The translations under genes were made by a program, and so were the position numbers. Positions 1 to 12,200 of a stretch of DNA of 64,000 bases are shown here, one piece after another; position 1 is the stretch's first letter, and each line of letters opens with the position of its first letter. Source of the DNA: Ciona intestinalis (taxonomy: Eukaryota > Chordata > Ascidiacea > Phlebobranchia > Cionidae); assembly GCF_000224145.3 (NCBI RefSeq), contig NC_020176.2, positions 1,601,703 to 1,665,702 of the forward strand. Reading direction: 5' to 3'. The notes under the pieces were generated by a model. It ran no database searches, was not told the origin of the DNA, and saw only the letters and a list, made by a program, of their open reading frames with translations.

Positions 1-528
1 CTACTAAGAGATAACGAGACTAGTCAGCGTAGCTTTCTCTTTAATTATTTTTCGTTCGTTGTGAATTTGCTCTCTCGCAAGTAACGAATCGCAACGTCAG
101 CGAATTTGCCCGTATCGAATTACAGCAGGTGTCGAATTACACGAGCGCCCAATGTTTTCGTATCACATTTTAAATAAAAAGCCAAAAACTCTTAAACTTT
201 TTTATAATGAAATAATATAAATTGCTGCAACCACGGTTTTGCAACCCCTAAGCCACCTTCACCGCAGACACGCACGCAGCCAGAAAGTGCTAAGACGCAC
301 ACACACGCGTTGCATTCAATATAACATTCCTTCGCTTGGAATTAGAACAATTTTTCATTCAATTGTTACGACACGTGTCCTATCGCAACGTAACTATTAA
401 TTATGACGTTTTATAATATAACAATCGGGAGGAATGTGCCCACTGCCCAAGTTGGGCAGCCCAACCAACCACGAGATCAAAACATCGTGTATCAGCGTCA
501 CATTTTTACACTCTGCGCCGGCGTATGA

Positions 529-1510
529 AATAAAGGAAGACGCATGCGGTAGCATACATTCCACACGTAACAAACGAAGCAATCGTTGTGAATTTATTCT
601 CGTGAAAAATGACGTAATGAAACTCTGGTTCTCGTGCGGCGCCATCAAACGATGTTTTTTGGCTTCTGTCCAAGCTCGACCGGGACGATACTATGTAATA
701 TCATATTACAATTTATGTTGGTTCCAATTTACTGATAGCGTCGCTCCTCGCTCTTATATTTGCACCAATTAAAACTCACATAATCGCGATTTACCTGCAT
801 TAAACTAATCATCAGAAACAAAAATATACACAAACTACAGATCGTATGGANNNNNNNNNNNNNNNNNNNNNNNNNNNNNNNNNNNNNNNNNNNNNNNNNN
901 NNNNNNNNNNNNNNNNNNNNNNNNNNNNNNNNNNNNNNNNNNNNNNNNNNNNNNNNNNNNNNNNNNNNNNNNNNNNNNNNNNNNNNNNNNNNNNNNNNNN
1001 NNNNNNNNNNNNNNNNNNNNNNNNNNNNNNNNNNNNNNNNNNNNNNNNNNNNNNNNNNNNNNNNNNNNNNNNNNNNNNNNNNNNNNNNNNNNNNNNNNNN
1101 NNNNNNNNNNNNNNNNNNNNNNNNNNNNNNNNNNNNNNNNNNNNNNNNNNNNNNNNNNNNNNNNNNNNNNNNNNNNNNNNNNNNNNNNAATAAAGGAAGA
1201 CGCATGCGGTAGCATACATTCCACACGTAACAAACGAAGCAATCGTTGTGAATTTATTCTCGTGAAAAATGACGTAATGAAACTCTGGTTCTCGTGCGGC
1301 GCCATCAAACGATGTTTTTTGGCTTCTGTCCAAGCTCGACCGGGACGATACTATGTAATATCATATTACAATTTATGTTGGTTCCAATTTACTGATAGCG
1401 TCGCTCCTCGCTCTTATATTTGCACCAATTAAAACTCACATAATCGCGATTTACCTGCATTAAACTAATCATCAGAAACAAAAATTATACACAAACTACA
1501 GATCGTATGG
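529..1510. repeat. Duplicated contig end around a gap
   Basis: Bases 529-850 recur at 1189-1510 at a constant offset of 660. The only difference I see is one extra T in the A/T run near 1485. The copies abut the two sides of the 338-base N run. Near identity and this position indicate overlapping contig ends that were not merged, rather than a genomic tandem duplication. Confidence 0.8.
851..1188. other. Assembly gap (338 N)
   Basis: Unresolved bases. The repeated sequence on both sides suggests the true gap may be zero or negative in size. Confidence 0.95.
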
Positions 1511-1829
1511 AAGCGAATAAAACACGATTGTTTTCCAACAATCTCGTTTGTGATGTAACGATCGTAAAGGTTTATTCTGACGTAAATAATCGTTACATTA
1601 TCCAAGATGAACATGCGTAGAAACTTGCTAGTTGTGCCACTGGCTGTAACAGTTATAAATAATTTTTTAATTAAATATTTTTTGTATGAATTTTACATTT
1701 TGCAACAGTAGGAATAAAGACGCGTCTTTAACCGCAAACCACGTGTTCTGTATTATTTTGATTAGCGGCGCTTTTCGGCTTAATAGGAACGCATTCTCGT
1801 ACGCCTTTCTCCTTGATGACGTCATAGAT

Positions 1830-1883
1830 GCTCGGGCTCGTGCCGAGCTTTTCGTTGAAGCTCGGCGCTCGGCGAACCCGAGC
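1830..1883. repeat. Nested GC-rich inverted repeat
   Basis: The outer arms GCTCGGG (1830-1836) and CCCGAGC (1877-1883) are reverse complements. Inside, CCGAGCTT (1843-1850) pairs with AAGCTCGG (1858-1865) around a 7-base loop. The AT-rich surroundings make it stand out. CTCGG-rich inverted repeats of this kind occur at the ends of some DNA transposons, but no partner end or target duplication was identified. Confidence 0.6.
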
Positions 1884-1955
1884 TTTTTCAACTTCAGCAC
1901 ATCCCTAATTACTAGTCCCCTAACTCACAAAATACTAATAAATGGTTCAACATAC

Positions 1956-3238
1956 CGGTATCTTGACAGCCCATGCCTCACCACCAAGCTTACAATTCAT
2001 CTGGATTGCAATCTTTGTAGCGATGCTCATTACTCGCTGTGGTTTGGATAATGTGCGTGATAATACAACCTGTTGTGTCATAAAGGCAATTGTTATGTAA
2101 GAATAAAGTATTTTAAATAAATAACTCAACTCAAACACACAACTTAGTAAAGTATTGTTTGCAAAAAAATCAAATTATATATGTTGTTTTAAATTATGCA
2201 AAAAAATCAAATTACGTTTTTTTTTACTTTTTTAAATCAAATGATGTTTTTACTTGGAACAGCCATTGTTAACAAAAAAGTTTTCGTTTTATAAATAAAA
2301 CAAAACACAATTTCTTGAAAAAGTTTTCTAACCTGACTTGGAACCGGCATATCCACACAACAAACTTTCTTGATGCCTTCATATCTGTCCTTTCTACTGC
2401 TGGGCATCATACAACATATCTAAACATGAAAGGTTCATATTTAGAAATTGCGACGGTAATTTCCTGCAGCATGATTGGCTAATAAAAAAAAAATGCCGGG
2501 TACTATTACCAACCACTTGTCAGTTATTCAAGTTAATAAACAAAACTTATTTAATACTTACTGCATATTTAGTATGATACAGAAGCACTGCATGTGACCT
2601 AAGTATTAGGATAGAGTTTGTCCATTACCCAGACACCAAGGGTGTCAAAGTGACCAGTGACCACTAACTTCTAACCACTACACCCATTATTGACTGTAAC
2701 CACATTGTTTCAGTTTTATAGATTTAATTCACCAGCTGTGTCTTCGGATTCCTCCCCATTACATCCCTGATCCTCTTCTGAAACATTTGATCCGATTCCA
2801 ACTCAACAGGAGTCGGACGAGCAACACGGAATCCCATGTTACGAGATACCTATGATGAGGATGGGAAGAATGGAGGAACACCAGTTTTAGAGAGATTTAG
2901 GAAAGGAATCTAATGAATGCAGCAGTTTAGCATATGCATTAGGATTTAGAGAACTCATAAACAAAAGCTACAGGTAAAGTTTTTCAAAGGTAAAAAACTG
3001 GTTCAAAGTTACCTCTGTGTTTTTGTTGTGGTATTGTAGGAACCAATCTATATGGAATAAAAAATCAACACACATAATGAAAACCCACTTTTAACAACTT
3101 CTCTACAAAATCCTCCGCACATCTTTTATCTCTGGAGCAAAACAGGATGGCCCACTCCTGAAGATCAATACACTTAAGTAGTCTCTGTCTTCGGAACTCT
3201 TGATCCCAAGATGCATCTCTACTCTGTGCTTGCTTATT
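1956..3238 (-). other. Piwil: Piwi MID-domain exons
   Basis: Exons 3089-3238, 2733-2849, 2333-2419 and 1956-2069 cover the end of the linker and the MID domain, which anchors the piRNA 5' phosphate. [18 protein letters not shown], then [11 protein letters not shown] and [15 protein letters not shown], follow the family pattern. Frame is kept at every junction. The last donor (CCG then GTATGT, 1955-1954) shows that another exon should follow. Confidence 0.92.
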
Positions 3239-6200
3239 CTGTAAACAACACACTAGGTATTAAACAGTAATATTTAGCTTCGGCTACCAACGCTACCAAG
3301 TATATTTAATTCATTAGAGTAGGATTTGATCAGGATCAGGAACTATAAAATATATAACTGTGTTAAAACAACAATGGGTGATCACTGATCCGGGTTTCTA
3401 AAAGAGGGTCACAACACACGAACGGTTGGCTAACACCATTTATCAGCAAGATGAACCAATGATACATTGTAACGAATTCATAGGCAAAATAGGTAGCAGT
3501 ATTTTTAGTGGTACAAAAGGGTAATACTATGACAGGACTTGGCCATCATGTAGCCACCACAAACCATTGTTTACACTTTATTATTACTAAGTAGACTTAC
3601 ATCACCAAACATTATGGTTTCAGAGTCAAGAACTCTTCCCTTTAAATCCAAGAGTCGATCCTCAAATCTAAGCCCCCACTCTGCAAATCTCTTTTCAACC
3701 TCAGTGTTGCTTTGGGAAGTATAAGGTGTTAGGTAAACTATGGCAGATGATACTTTAAATATACCGGTACAATATTTGTTTGAGAGAAAGTATATAAAGA
3801 TTTAGGTCGCATATGAGTTGTTAACACTTCTGTTTGATACCATAGAAGTTACAGGTTCAAAGTGATGCTGCAACCATTGTGGGTGTGCGTGCTCATTTTG
3901 CACCAACTTTAGTGGTTGCTAATGATTTGTCAAAATGTCAGCCATACTTATCTTTATTTGTTAAAGGACAATGTGTGTGCAAAATGTGCAAATGGAAATA
4001 CCTTTTCTATATCAAAATAACCCAATGTATAAAATTAGGTTTATGTCTTGCATTTAAAATTAACATGATTTGTTCAATTTCAATAATGATATAATGCTTA
4101 ACATACGTGGTGATTCGTTGTATAAAGCTTTTCAGCGCTTGTTTTCTCTTGGTAGGTCCTTGTTTTGTGTAGACTGCCAACCTTTTCATGGTATTGAAGT
4201 CAGCTCGCAGCTAAATAAATTGTTTTTAAATTAATATTTTTTTAAATGTTTTTTTTTACTATATTGTTTAATGCATTATAGTTAAGCATGCAATAGGTAC
4301 TTGGGCATTGCTACAAGTTTTTATCAAAGATAAAAGTTGAAATAAACAAAATATCTCTAGGTTCTTTTTCATCAACAAAGGAATAATTTGATTATCTGCA
4401 TGTGGAGGGGCAACGACACTCTGTAACACAGGTGATTGGTTTTATACACCTTATGAATAAGAGTAATTCCAGTTAAGTGTCTTGCTCAAGAACACATATG
4501 CCCACAAGTAACAGCAACGAGCCTTGAACCCATAAGCTCTTGACTACAGGCAGGCGCTAACCACTTTGACACAGTGCCAGTATAAATATTATTAAAGCCT
4601 GACACCCACCTCATCAGTAAGCCCTGTCACTGTACATAACTCGGGCACAAGATGAACCACCTCCAATCCACCTTTGCGAATCTCTGATTGTTTAGGACGA
4701 GATAGAAGCAGAGGTTGGTTTGTATCTCGGATCACTATGTTGTATTGCTGGGTGGAAGTGAAATGTTTAAATGGAAGGTTAATATATCCTCGAGTGGCGA
4801 AGCAACAATATTTGTTTTAACACAGCTGTTCTAATTTATACACAACAGACCCACTTGGAAGTTACTACACTTGTAGCTTCATGGATTAGCAATTGCTAAC
4901 CATTTGAGTAAAACAAAGTTGCACGCCCTTTGGCAATTGTAAGCAAAGAAGTGGGTTAATAGGCTAACTTTGGCCCAAAACCCAGCACCATTGCCAAGCC
5001 TTGCCATAGGACCAAACCCACACAAAATGAAAGTGAAAAATTCAACACATTGCAACCAACTAACCTCTTTATAATAATCCACATACGAGACGGAACCAGA
5101 TTTTCGCTCAAACTTCATATTAACATTCAAGTTCCATTCAATCCCATCTATGCGGTATGTCTTATTGTTGTATCTGGAGACCATTAAGCAATGTTTTTAA
5201 CCTTTAGACATTTAGACAAACTCTTTGTTAATTCTCAAGCATCAACTACTATATAGCACAATGCTTTGAACCATTAATAACACTTAGTCATAATCCCCAT
5301 ATGTTTCATCACAATAAAAAACAATCACGTGATAATGTTTCTGAGGAGATTAAATTCATTTCCTATGAGCAATCAGGCTAAGAGGATTACGCAATAATGT
5401 GCTTTGTGATGTAATGACCTAACCATTGTTAAGCCAATGTGATAAAACATGGTTGATTTAGTTCAACAAATTGAGACAATTCTTTACAAGATATGCAGTA
5501 TGTTTTTCAATGCACAATATTATATGTTATGTAATACAAAACCGGATGCTGTCAAGAGAATTAAAACCCCAAACCATGTCAAATGTTTCAAAGTCTAGAT
5601 TTTCCATTGACCGTTAATTTCAACAGAACAATGGCTTGAACAAATTATTAAATAAATATACACTCTATTATGCACCAATTTATAAAAACATGCAGAGAGA
5701 AAACAAAAAGCTTTAAGCAGCCATGAACCAAAACCTACACATTATAAACAAAACCCTTGTAAAACAATTTAGAATTTCGTAGCATAGATGTATAAATAAA
5801 CTGGGTTATTGCACTAGTGTGTAATGGCAGTCGTCACAAAAGCCTTCTGCAAACTGTCAATGAAACATAAACAAACTATGTTATGTTAGGCCCCACCTTG
5901 TCAGTACAATTTGTCCCACCAAGAATTTTTCCATCTCTTGTTTAAAATCTCTTCCACGTTGCCTACAGTCCCCATACATCTGCCGTAAGATATCCAGCAC
6001 CGAATCTTTCCGCATCAACTAAAACATTAATTGAACTTATATCTGTAATTTTAACTTCACACAGATTCAGTTGTAAGGAAACTCTTTCGTTAATGTTATG
6101 TTCTCCAGTGGAATTACACAAGGTATTCCAGGAAATTGTTTATGCCAAAGCAAAATGAACACAGCTAAACTGTTTATAAACCACTGATTTACAGTTTCAA

Positions 6201-9200
6201 ATCAACATGTATTGCTGGCAAATCTAGTAAAATTTAAGAGTTCTCTTTCAAATTACTTGCATACAATTATTTTAGCATGCTAATAGAATAGCTTTCATTA
6301 CGGTAAATACAAAAGTCAATCTTAAACAGGATGTTAATCCATTGTCACACATAACAGCTAGAAGATTATCAGATAAAATAAAATTCACTGAAATTCAAGT
6401 CTTTACTCACCTTATGGGATACCTCAGCACATAACAATACACTCTTCTCATACTGCAGAATACTTGTGATGAATCCTGGCCATAGTTCAAAGTTGACCCT
6501 CTGGCATTCCACGGTGAATGACATGGAAGGATTGTAGAAGTTCCTTCCAACTTGCTTCATGCCTATCTTATCAAGAACCCTGAACACAAAACATTGTTCA
6601 ATCATGAAAAACAGAATTTTCTAAATACTGCTTCTTGGTTAGGCTGGGCCTGGGGGTGGGCAAGATTGCGCTGGAATTTTCTACACTGCATTAATAAGTA
6701 ATTGTTACAACCATTATGATGCAATTTGTTTGTATGTCTATTGTCTTGTCAAAGTATCCCTGCGTTTTAAAAAGTTTGGCCGCTTTGTGCAATAATTAAC
6801 AAATTTTATTCATTGGTAAAACTTTAGGCTTAGAATGTAAAGAAAAATATATATCTTGCATTGGTACCATTACTCTTTTAAATCCTTGCGATTTTTAGTT
6901 AAAATAACGCAAACACATCATAGACTATAAACAACAGCATATTTACCATCTGAATAGAATGTTGTATATTTGTATTGAGATGGGGGAACTGGGTGGAAGC
7001 TCGTTAGTTAATGCGATCGTAAGCTGTACATTGCTTCCATCCNNNNNNNNNNNNNNNNNNNNNNNNNNNNNNNNNNNNNNNNNNNNNNNNNNGGCTAAGA
7101 GGATTACGCAATAATGTGCTTTGTGATGTAATGACCTAACCATTGTTAAGCCAATGTGATAAAACATGGTTGATTTAGTTTAACAAATTGAGACAATTCT
7201 TTACAAGATATGCAGTATGTTTTTCAATGCACAATATTATATGTTATGTAATACAAAACCGGATGCTGTCAAGAAGTCTAGATTTCCCATTGACCGTTAA
7301 TTTCAACAGAACAGTGGCTTGAACAAATTATTAAATAAATATACACTCTGTTATGCACCAATTTATAAAAACATGCAGAGAGAAAACAAAAAGCTTTAAG
7401 CAGCCATAGACCAAAACCTACACATTATAAACAAAACCCTTGTAAAACAATTTAGAATTTCGTGGCATAGATGTATAAATAAACTGGGTTATTGCACTAG
7501 TCTGTAATGGGAGTCGTCGCAAAAGCCTTCTGCAAACTGTCAATGAAACATAAACAAACTATGTTATGTTAGGCCCCACCTTGTCAGTACAATTTGTCCC
7601 ACCAAGAATTTTTCCATCTCTTGTTTAAAATCTCTTCCACGTTGCCTACAATCCCCATACATCTGCCGTAAAATATCCAGCACAGAATCTTTCCGCATCA
7701 ACTAAAACATTAATTGAACTCCTATTTGTAATTTTAACTTCACACAGATTCAGTTGTAAAGAAACTCTTTCGTTAATGTTATTTTCTCCAGTGGAATTAC
7801 ACAAGGTATTCCAAGAAATTGTTTATGCTAAAGCAAAATGAACACAGCTAAACTGTTTATAAATCACTGATTTACAGTTTCAAATCAACATGTGTTGCTG
7901 GAAAATCTAGTAAAATTCAAGTGCTTATTTTGACATTCTAATTATAGGATAGCTTTCATTAGGGTAAATACAAAAGTAAATCTTAAACAGGATGTTAATC
8001 CATTGTCACACATAACAGCTAGAACCGCGGTTCCCAAAGTGGGCGCCGCGGCGCACTAGTGCGCCGACGCAACTCGTCAAGTGCGCCGTGAATATTTGCA
8101 GAAACATTTCCAATTTAGCATGGTCGAGATAATTGATTTGTATTAATATTTTATTGCAATATAAATTGTTGTTTTATATAAAAATCCAACGTGTTTGTTC
8201 AATAATAAAATTTAAAAAGTTTGTTTTCGCATTTCTATCTGTACAGTAGATTTGTATATTACGTAACAATGCCAATTATTTCTTTCGGTTTGCAATAATC
8301 ATGTCCAGACTGTGGTACAACACTTTTCATATGCTTAAGTTTCATATGCTTAAACGAGCCTAATCTTAAAATACACGATAAAACTGTAAAAATGCGTTTT
8401 TATTTCTAAGACCTTTGGCTAAGTGCGCCGCAAACATTTTGAATAGCTCAAGTGGCGCCGGGTGAAAAAAAAGTTTGGGAACCACTGAGCTAGAAGATTA
8501 CCATGTAAAATAAAATTCACTGAAATTCAAGTCTTTACTCACCTTATGGGATACCTCAGCACATAACAATACACTCTTCTCATACTGCAGAATACTTGTG
8601 ATGAATCCTGGCCATAGTTCAAAGTTGACCCTCTGGCATTCCACAGTGAATGACATGGAAGGATTGTAGAAGTTCCTTCCAACTTGCTTCATGCCTATCT
8701 TATCAAGAACCCTGAACACAAAACATTGTTCAATCATGAAAAACAGAATTTTCTAAATACTGCTTCTTGGTTAGGCTGGGCCTGGGGGTGGGCAAGATTG
8801 CGCTGGAATTTTCTACACTGCATTAATAAGTAATTGTTACAACCATTATGATGCAATTTGTTTGTATGTCTATTGTCTTGTCAAAGTATCCCTGCGTTTT
8901 AAAAAGTTTGGCCGCTTTGTGCAATAATTAACAAATTTTATTCATTGGTAAAACTTTAGGCTTAGAATGTAAAGAAAAATATATATCTTGCATTGGTACC
9001 ATTACTCTTTTAAATCCTTGCGATTTTTAGTTAAAATAACGCAAACACATCATAGACTATAAACAACAGCATATTTACCATCTGAATAGAATGTTGTATA
9101 TTTGTATTGAGATGGGGGAACTGGGTGGAAGCTCGTTAGTTAATGCGATCGTAAGCTGTACATTGCTTCCATCCGTTCGACGCTTTGAGTAAACCACTGT

Positions 9201-12200
9201 TTCCTTCAAATAAATACATTCTGTTACAAGTTGTAAACACTAAAAAGTTAGGTAGGTAGTAACTAAAGATTAGGTTTTACTTTTGAATTTCTACTGTTAC
9301 ATAGGGATGAATACCAGAAACTATTGTGCTTATTGACTTAAGCATTTAATGGTATTTGACATCTGCAGTAAGGAAAGGGATCATTTAGTTAAACTGTTCC
9401 GGACGGTACATTTAGAGATTCAATTAGGTTTTGCAATAAAATGTTTTTTTAGTTTAACAATGGAACCCAAGTTACACTATCTATAAAAATTAAAAGGAAC
9501 ATAAATGTAAATCACTCCCAACCTTATCCGGCAACTTCTTGGTTGTAAACAACATTGTTCCATCAAACATGAAGACATTCCCAATGATGCCTTCATGATC
9601 TTTTAACATTCCTTTCCTCGCTCCTCTGTGGTCGACCTCAGGTGCATAGTCAACTCTATGATGGAGAAAGCAATGATAATAATGTTGATGCGATGATAAT
9701 TTAGTGCATGCTTGTTCTATTCTACCATGGGTGAAAAATGTTCGTCAAGTGTCTTGCCCTTGACGAACACATACGCCAATGGTATCAGCATAAAACCTGG
9801 TATTCTTCTCTTACAATACCGAACTACTGAGTTACGTTAACGTGGAAAATATATTTGTAAACTATTTTCATTGTTTTTTTTAAAACCAGAAGTCTACTCT
9901 TGTCAGTTTAATCAAAGTAAATACCCCACCGGCAAAGAAAAATTTAAGTTCATTCATATTTGTTGAGCATCCTTACCTATACTGGTATAGACACCACTGC
10001 CTTGTGCAACTCAATGGGAAAAAGTTGGATTGAAGATTAATAGGTTGACCACCAACCCCTGCAATACACGATGCATTATATAGTTTAAGGAAGCTTATTT
10101 GAATTTCAATACTTTGGGTAGAAATGTGCAGCCAATACTTGGCTTAGTTTGAAAAAGGCCTACTCCTTCTTAACTAATTCATCCATTAACTGAACACAAC
10201 TAAATTAAACACTGTCTTAGTAAAGACACCTTTGAATTGATGAAGAATCCTCTGTAATGTTAAAGATTATGTAATAGATTAGGGGTATGAATTGCATTTG
10301 AGATGAATTCTACAGTAAAACGAAACCTTGATTCAAGTTAAACACACCTTGCTTGCTAACAATGTGATCTGGTCTCGTCCTTGGATCGAACATTGATGGA
10401 TCGTAATTGCTTCGTCTTCCAATCATCGGGACTTCTCGCTTCTGTAGCGACATTGCCTCCATTGAACGAACCACTTCTCCCGTTGCTGTGGAAAGGTGAC
10501 ATGTTATGGAGGGGTAGTAGGTGAACTATTAATGTTTACACAAAAATGTTGTGATAGATTGTGGAGGGTGAAGTAATCCCAAACAAAAAAACTTGCTGTA
10601 AATTTCACAGACCCTACTATTCTTCATTTAAATAAACATTAAAGTACAAGTATTACCAAGCTACCCACGGCCCCAATCTTTTTCTATTCATGAGCTAGGT
10701 TTACTCTATGCTATGGATCAAAGATGTAGGCCAAGTTGGCCAATTACCCCAACACCCTGCTACAAACTAACTGTGCAACAATGCAAAGTACAAAGGCTCC
10801 TTCAAAAAAACTGAGATATTCTTCATAAATAACTAACAACTGAGATATTCTTCATTATAGATATGATAACAATCTTCCAACTAAAACATTTAAGTATGCA
10901 TGAATTCTTAACAATCTTCCCAACTAAAACATTTAAATATGCATGAATTCCTTATACAAACCTTATGTTTAGAAACAGTGTTATATTAGATAACAAAACA
11001 CTCGCACACATAGCCATGTTGTAGTATGCAGCAATGTAACACAAGACTGTTCAATAAACCTGTTCAGGCTTGGGATTTGATAGCGCTTATGAACGTGCTG
11101 CCTTTTTCGCACGTTTTAATATCAAGCACTAATCGGTCGGGTCATAACATGACCTAATAAAAGTGGACGTGAACGGTCGCGCGTGTATTATCAGTCACGG
11201 GATTCGGTTAATCCTTAAGGAAGGGATGCTTCGCAAGCTGAAGTGATTACTGTAATCGCGTGAACTCATCGTACCATACAGTGCAAACGCTTTTAATAGA
11301 CGTTCATATTTGACGTCGACGCCCGGCCGACGTAAACAGACAACAAAAACCTTTTCAAGGACGTTACGATTTCGAAATAACATGACGCGCGGTAATTACT
11401 ACACTGTCTATCAAATCACGTAAGCTTTAAACAAATTCGAAAGTTTAACCAGCATCCGGTCGCAATCTGGACGTCAGCAATGTCGCAATTCTGCGATGGT
11501 GAAATCGTTCTGTATTGCGCAATATAAGGTTCGAATGAATGCATTTCATGCGGAAGTGAACAAAAGCAAATCATTGGTCTCGTACGTTAATCTGGATTAG
11601 CTCCTTTTTGCTTTGAAATAATGCTTGGAATTAACGGTAATAAGTGATCGTTGTAACCTTAATCGACCGCATGCATAGAGTTATTCAATAGATCGGATTT
11701 AAATACGCACGTGAATTGAATACGATCCTTTATTAAAATGGATTACGTGGCTATCGTTACACGGCGTTTAGGTCATACCAACACACTTGAGGCGGCTGTA
11801 CACAGTATCCGGAATTCGTCCGTTTTGTCCGGATTTCGCTGCCGCATGCGGAATTGGACATAGGTTTGTATACGACTTCGCACGCCGGATACAGTCACCT
11901 TTAGGTTGGCAATAAAATCAATTAGTTATATAATGTGCCACCCCAATACAATTCTATACTGGCTGGTGCTTCATACACTTTTATTTATAGCTACATTACT
12001 TTGCTGCACTGGCTGTGTTTCAATATAAAGCAAGTCTTGTTTCACATTCCCATATATGTCTGCGTTCTACAACAACTTACAAAACTCTATACTCGCCTTT
12101 GCTGCAATCTTACAGACTTTCCCATTTTATGCATTGAAGAATAATTTATAACAAATAAAACTGAATGAAAGTTATAGATTGTTTGCAATGAAAAGTTGCA

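Larger units (their letters stand above)
1..1955. other. Left flank without recognised exons
   Basis: No exon with family similarity was found here. The Piwi gene ends abruptly at 1956, and its remaining exons should lie to the left, yet neither strand shows the expected catalytic motifs. The stretch holds an assembly gap, a duplicated contig end, a GC-rich hairpin at 1830-1883 and a perfect TGACGTCA at 1817-1824. CpG is frequent, unlike the adjacent Piwi introns. It may be intron, mobile DNA or misjoined sequence. Confidence 0.5.
5376..9174. repeat. Two divergent copies of a Piwi segment
   Basis: Copy A (5376-7042) and copy B (7093-9174) match along their length and meet at a 50-N gap. Copy B adds the hAT-type insertion at 8025-8487 and lacks about 34 bases present near 5560-5592 of copy A. 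Both carry the same Piwi exons. Between exon copies I count one synonymous change in the 169-nt exon, three in the 122-nt exon and no amino acid change. Uncollapsed haplotypes explain this best. Confidence 0.85.

Noticed and set aside
1667..1900. 77-codon minus-strand open frame rich in Arg/Ala/Ser, considered as a missing Piwi exon.
   Set aside because: It contains none of the PIWI catalytic motifs and its composition comes from the GC-rich hairpin.
5376..9174. A true tandem exon duplication in Piwi.
   Set aside because: The serial arrangement breaks frame, the copies abut a placeholder gap, and the coding differences are all synonymous, so an assembly artefact is more likely.
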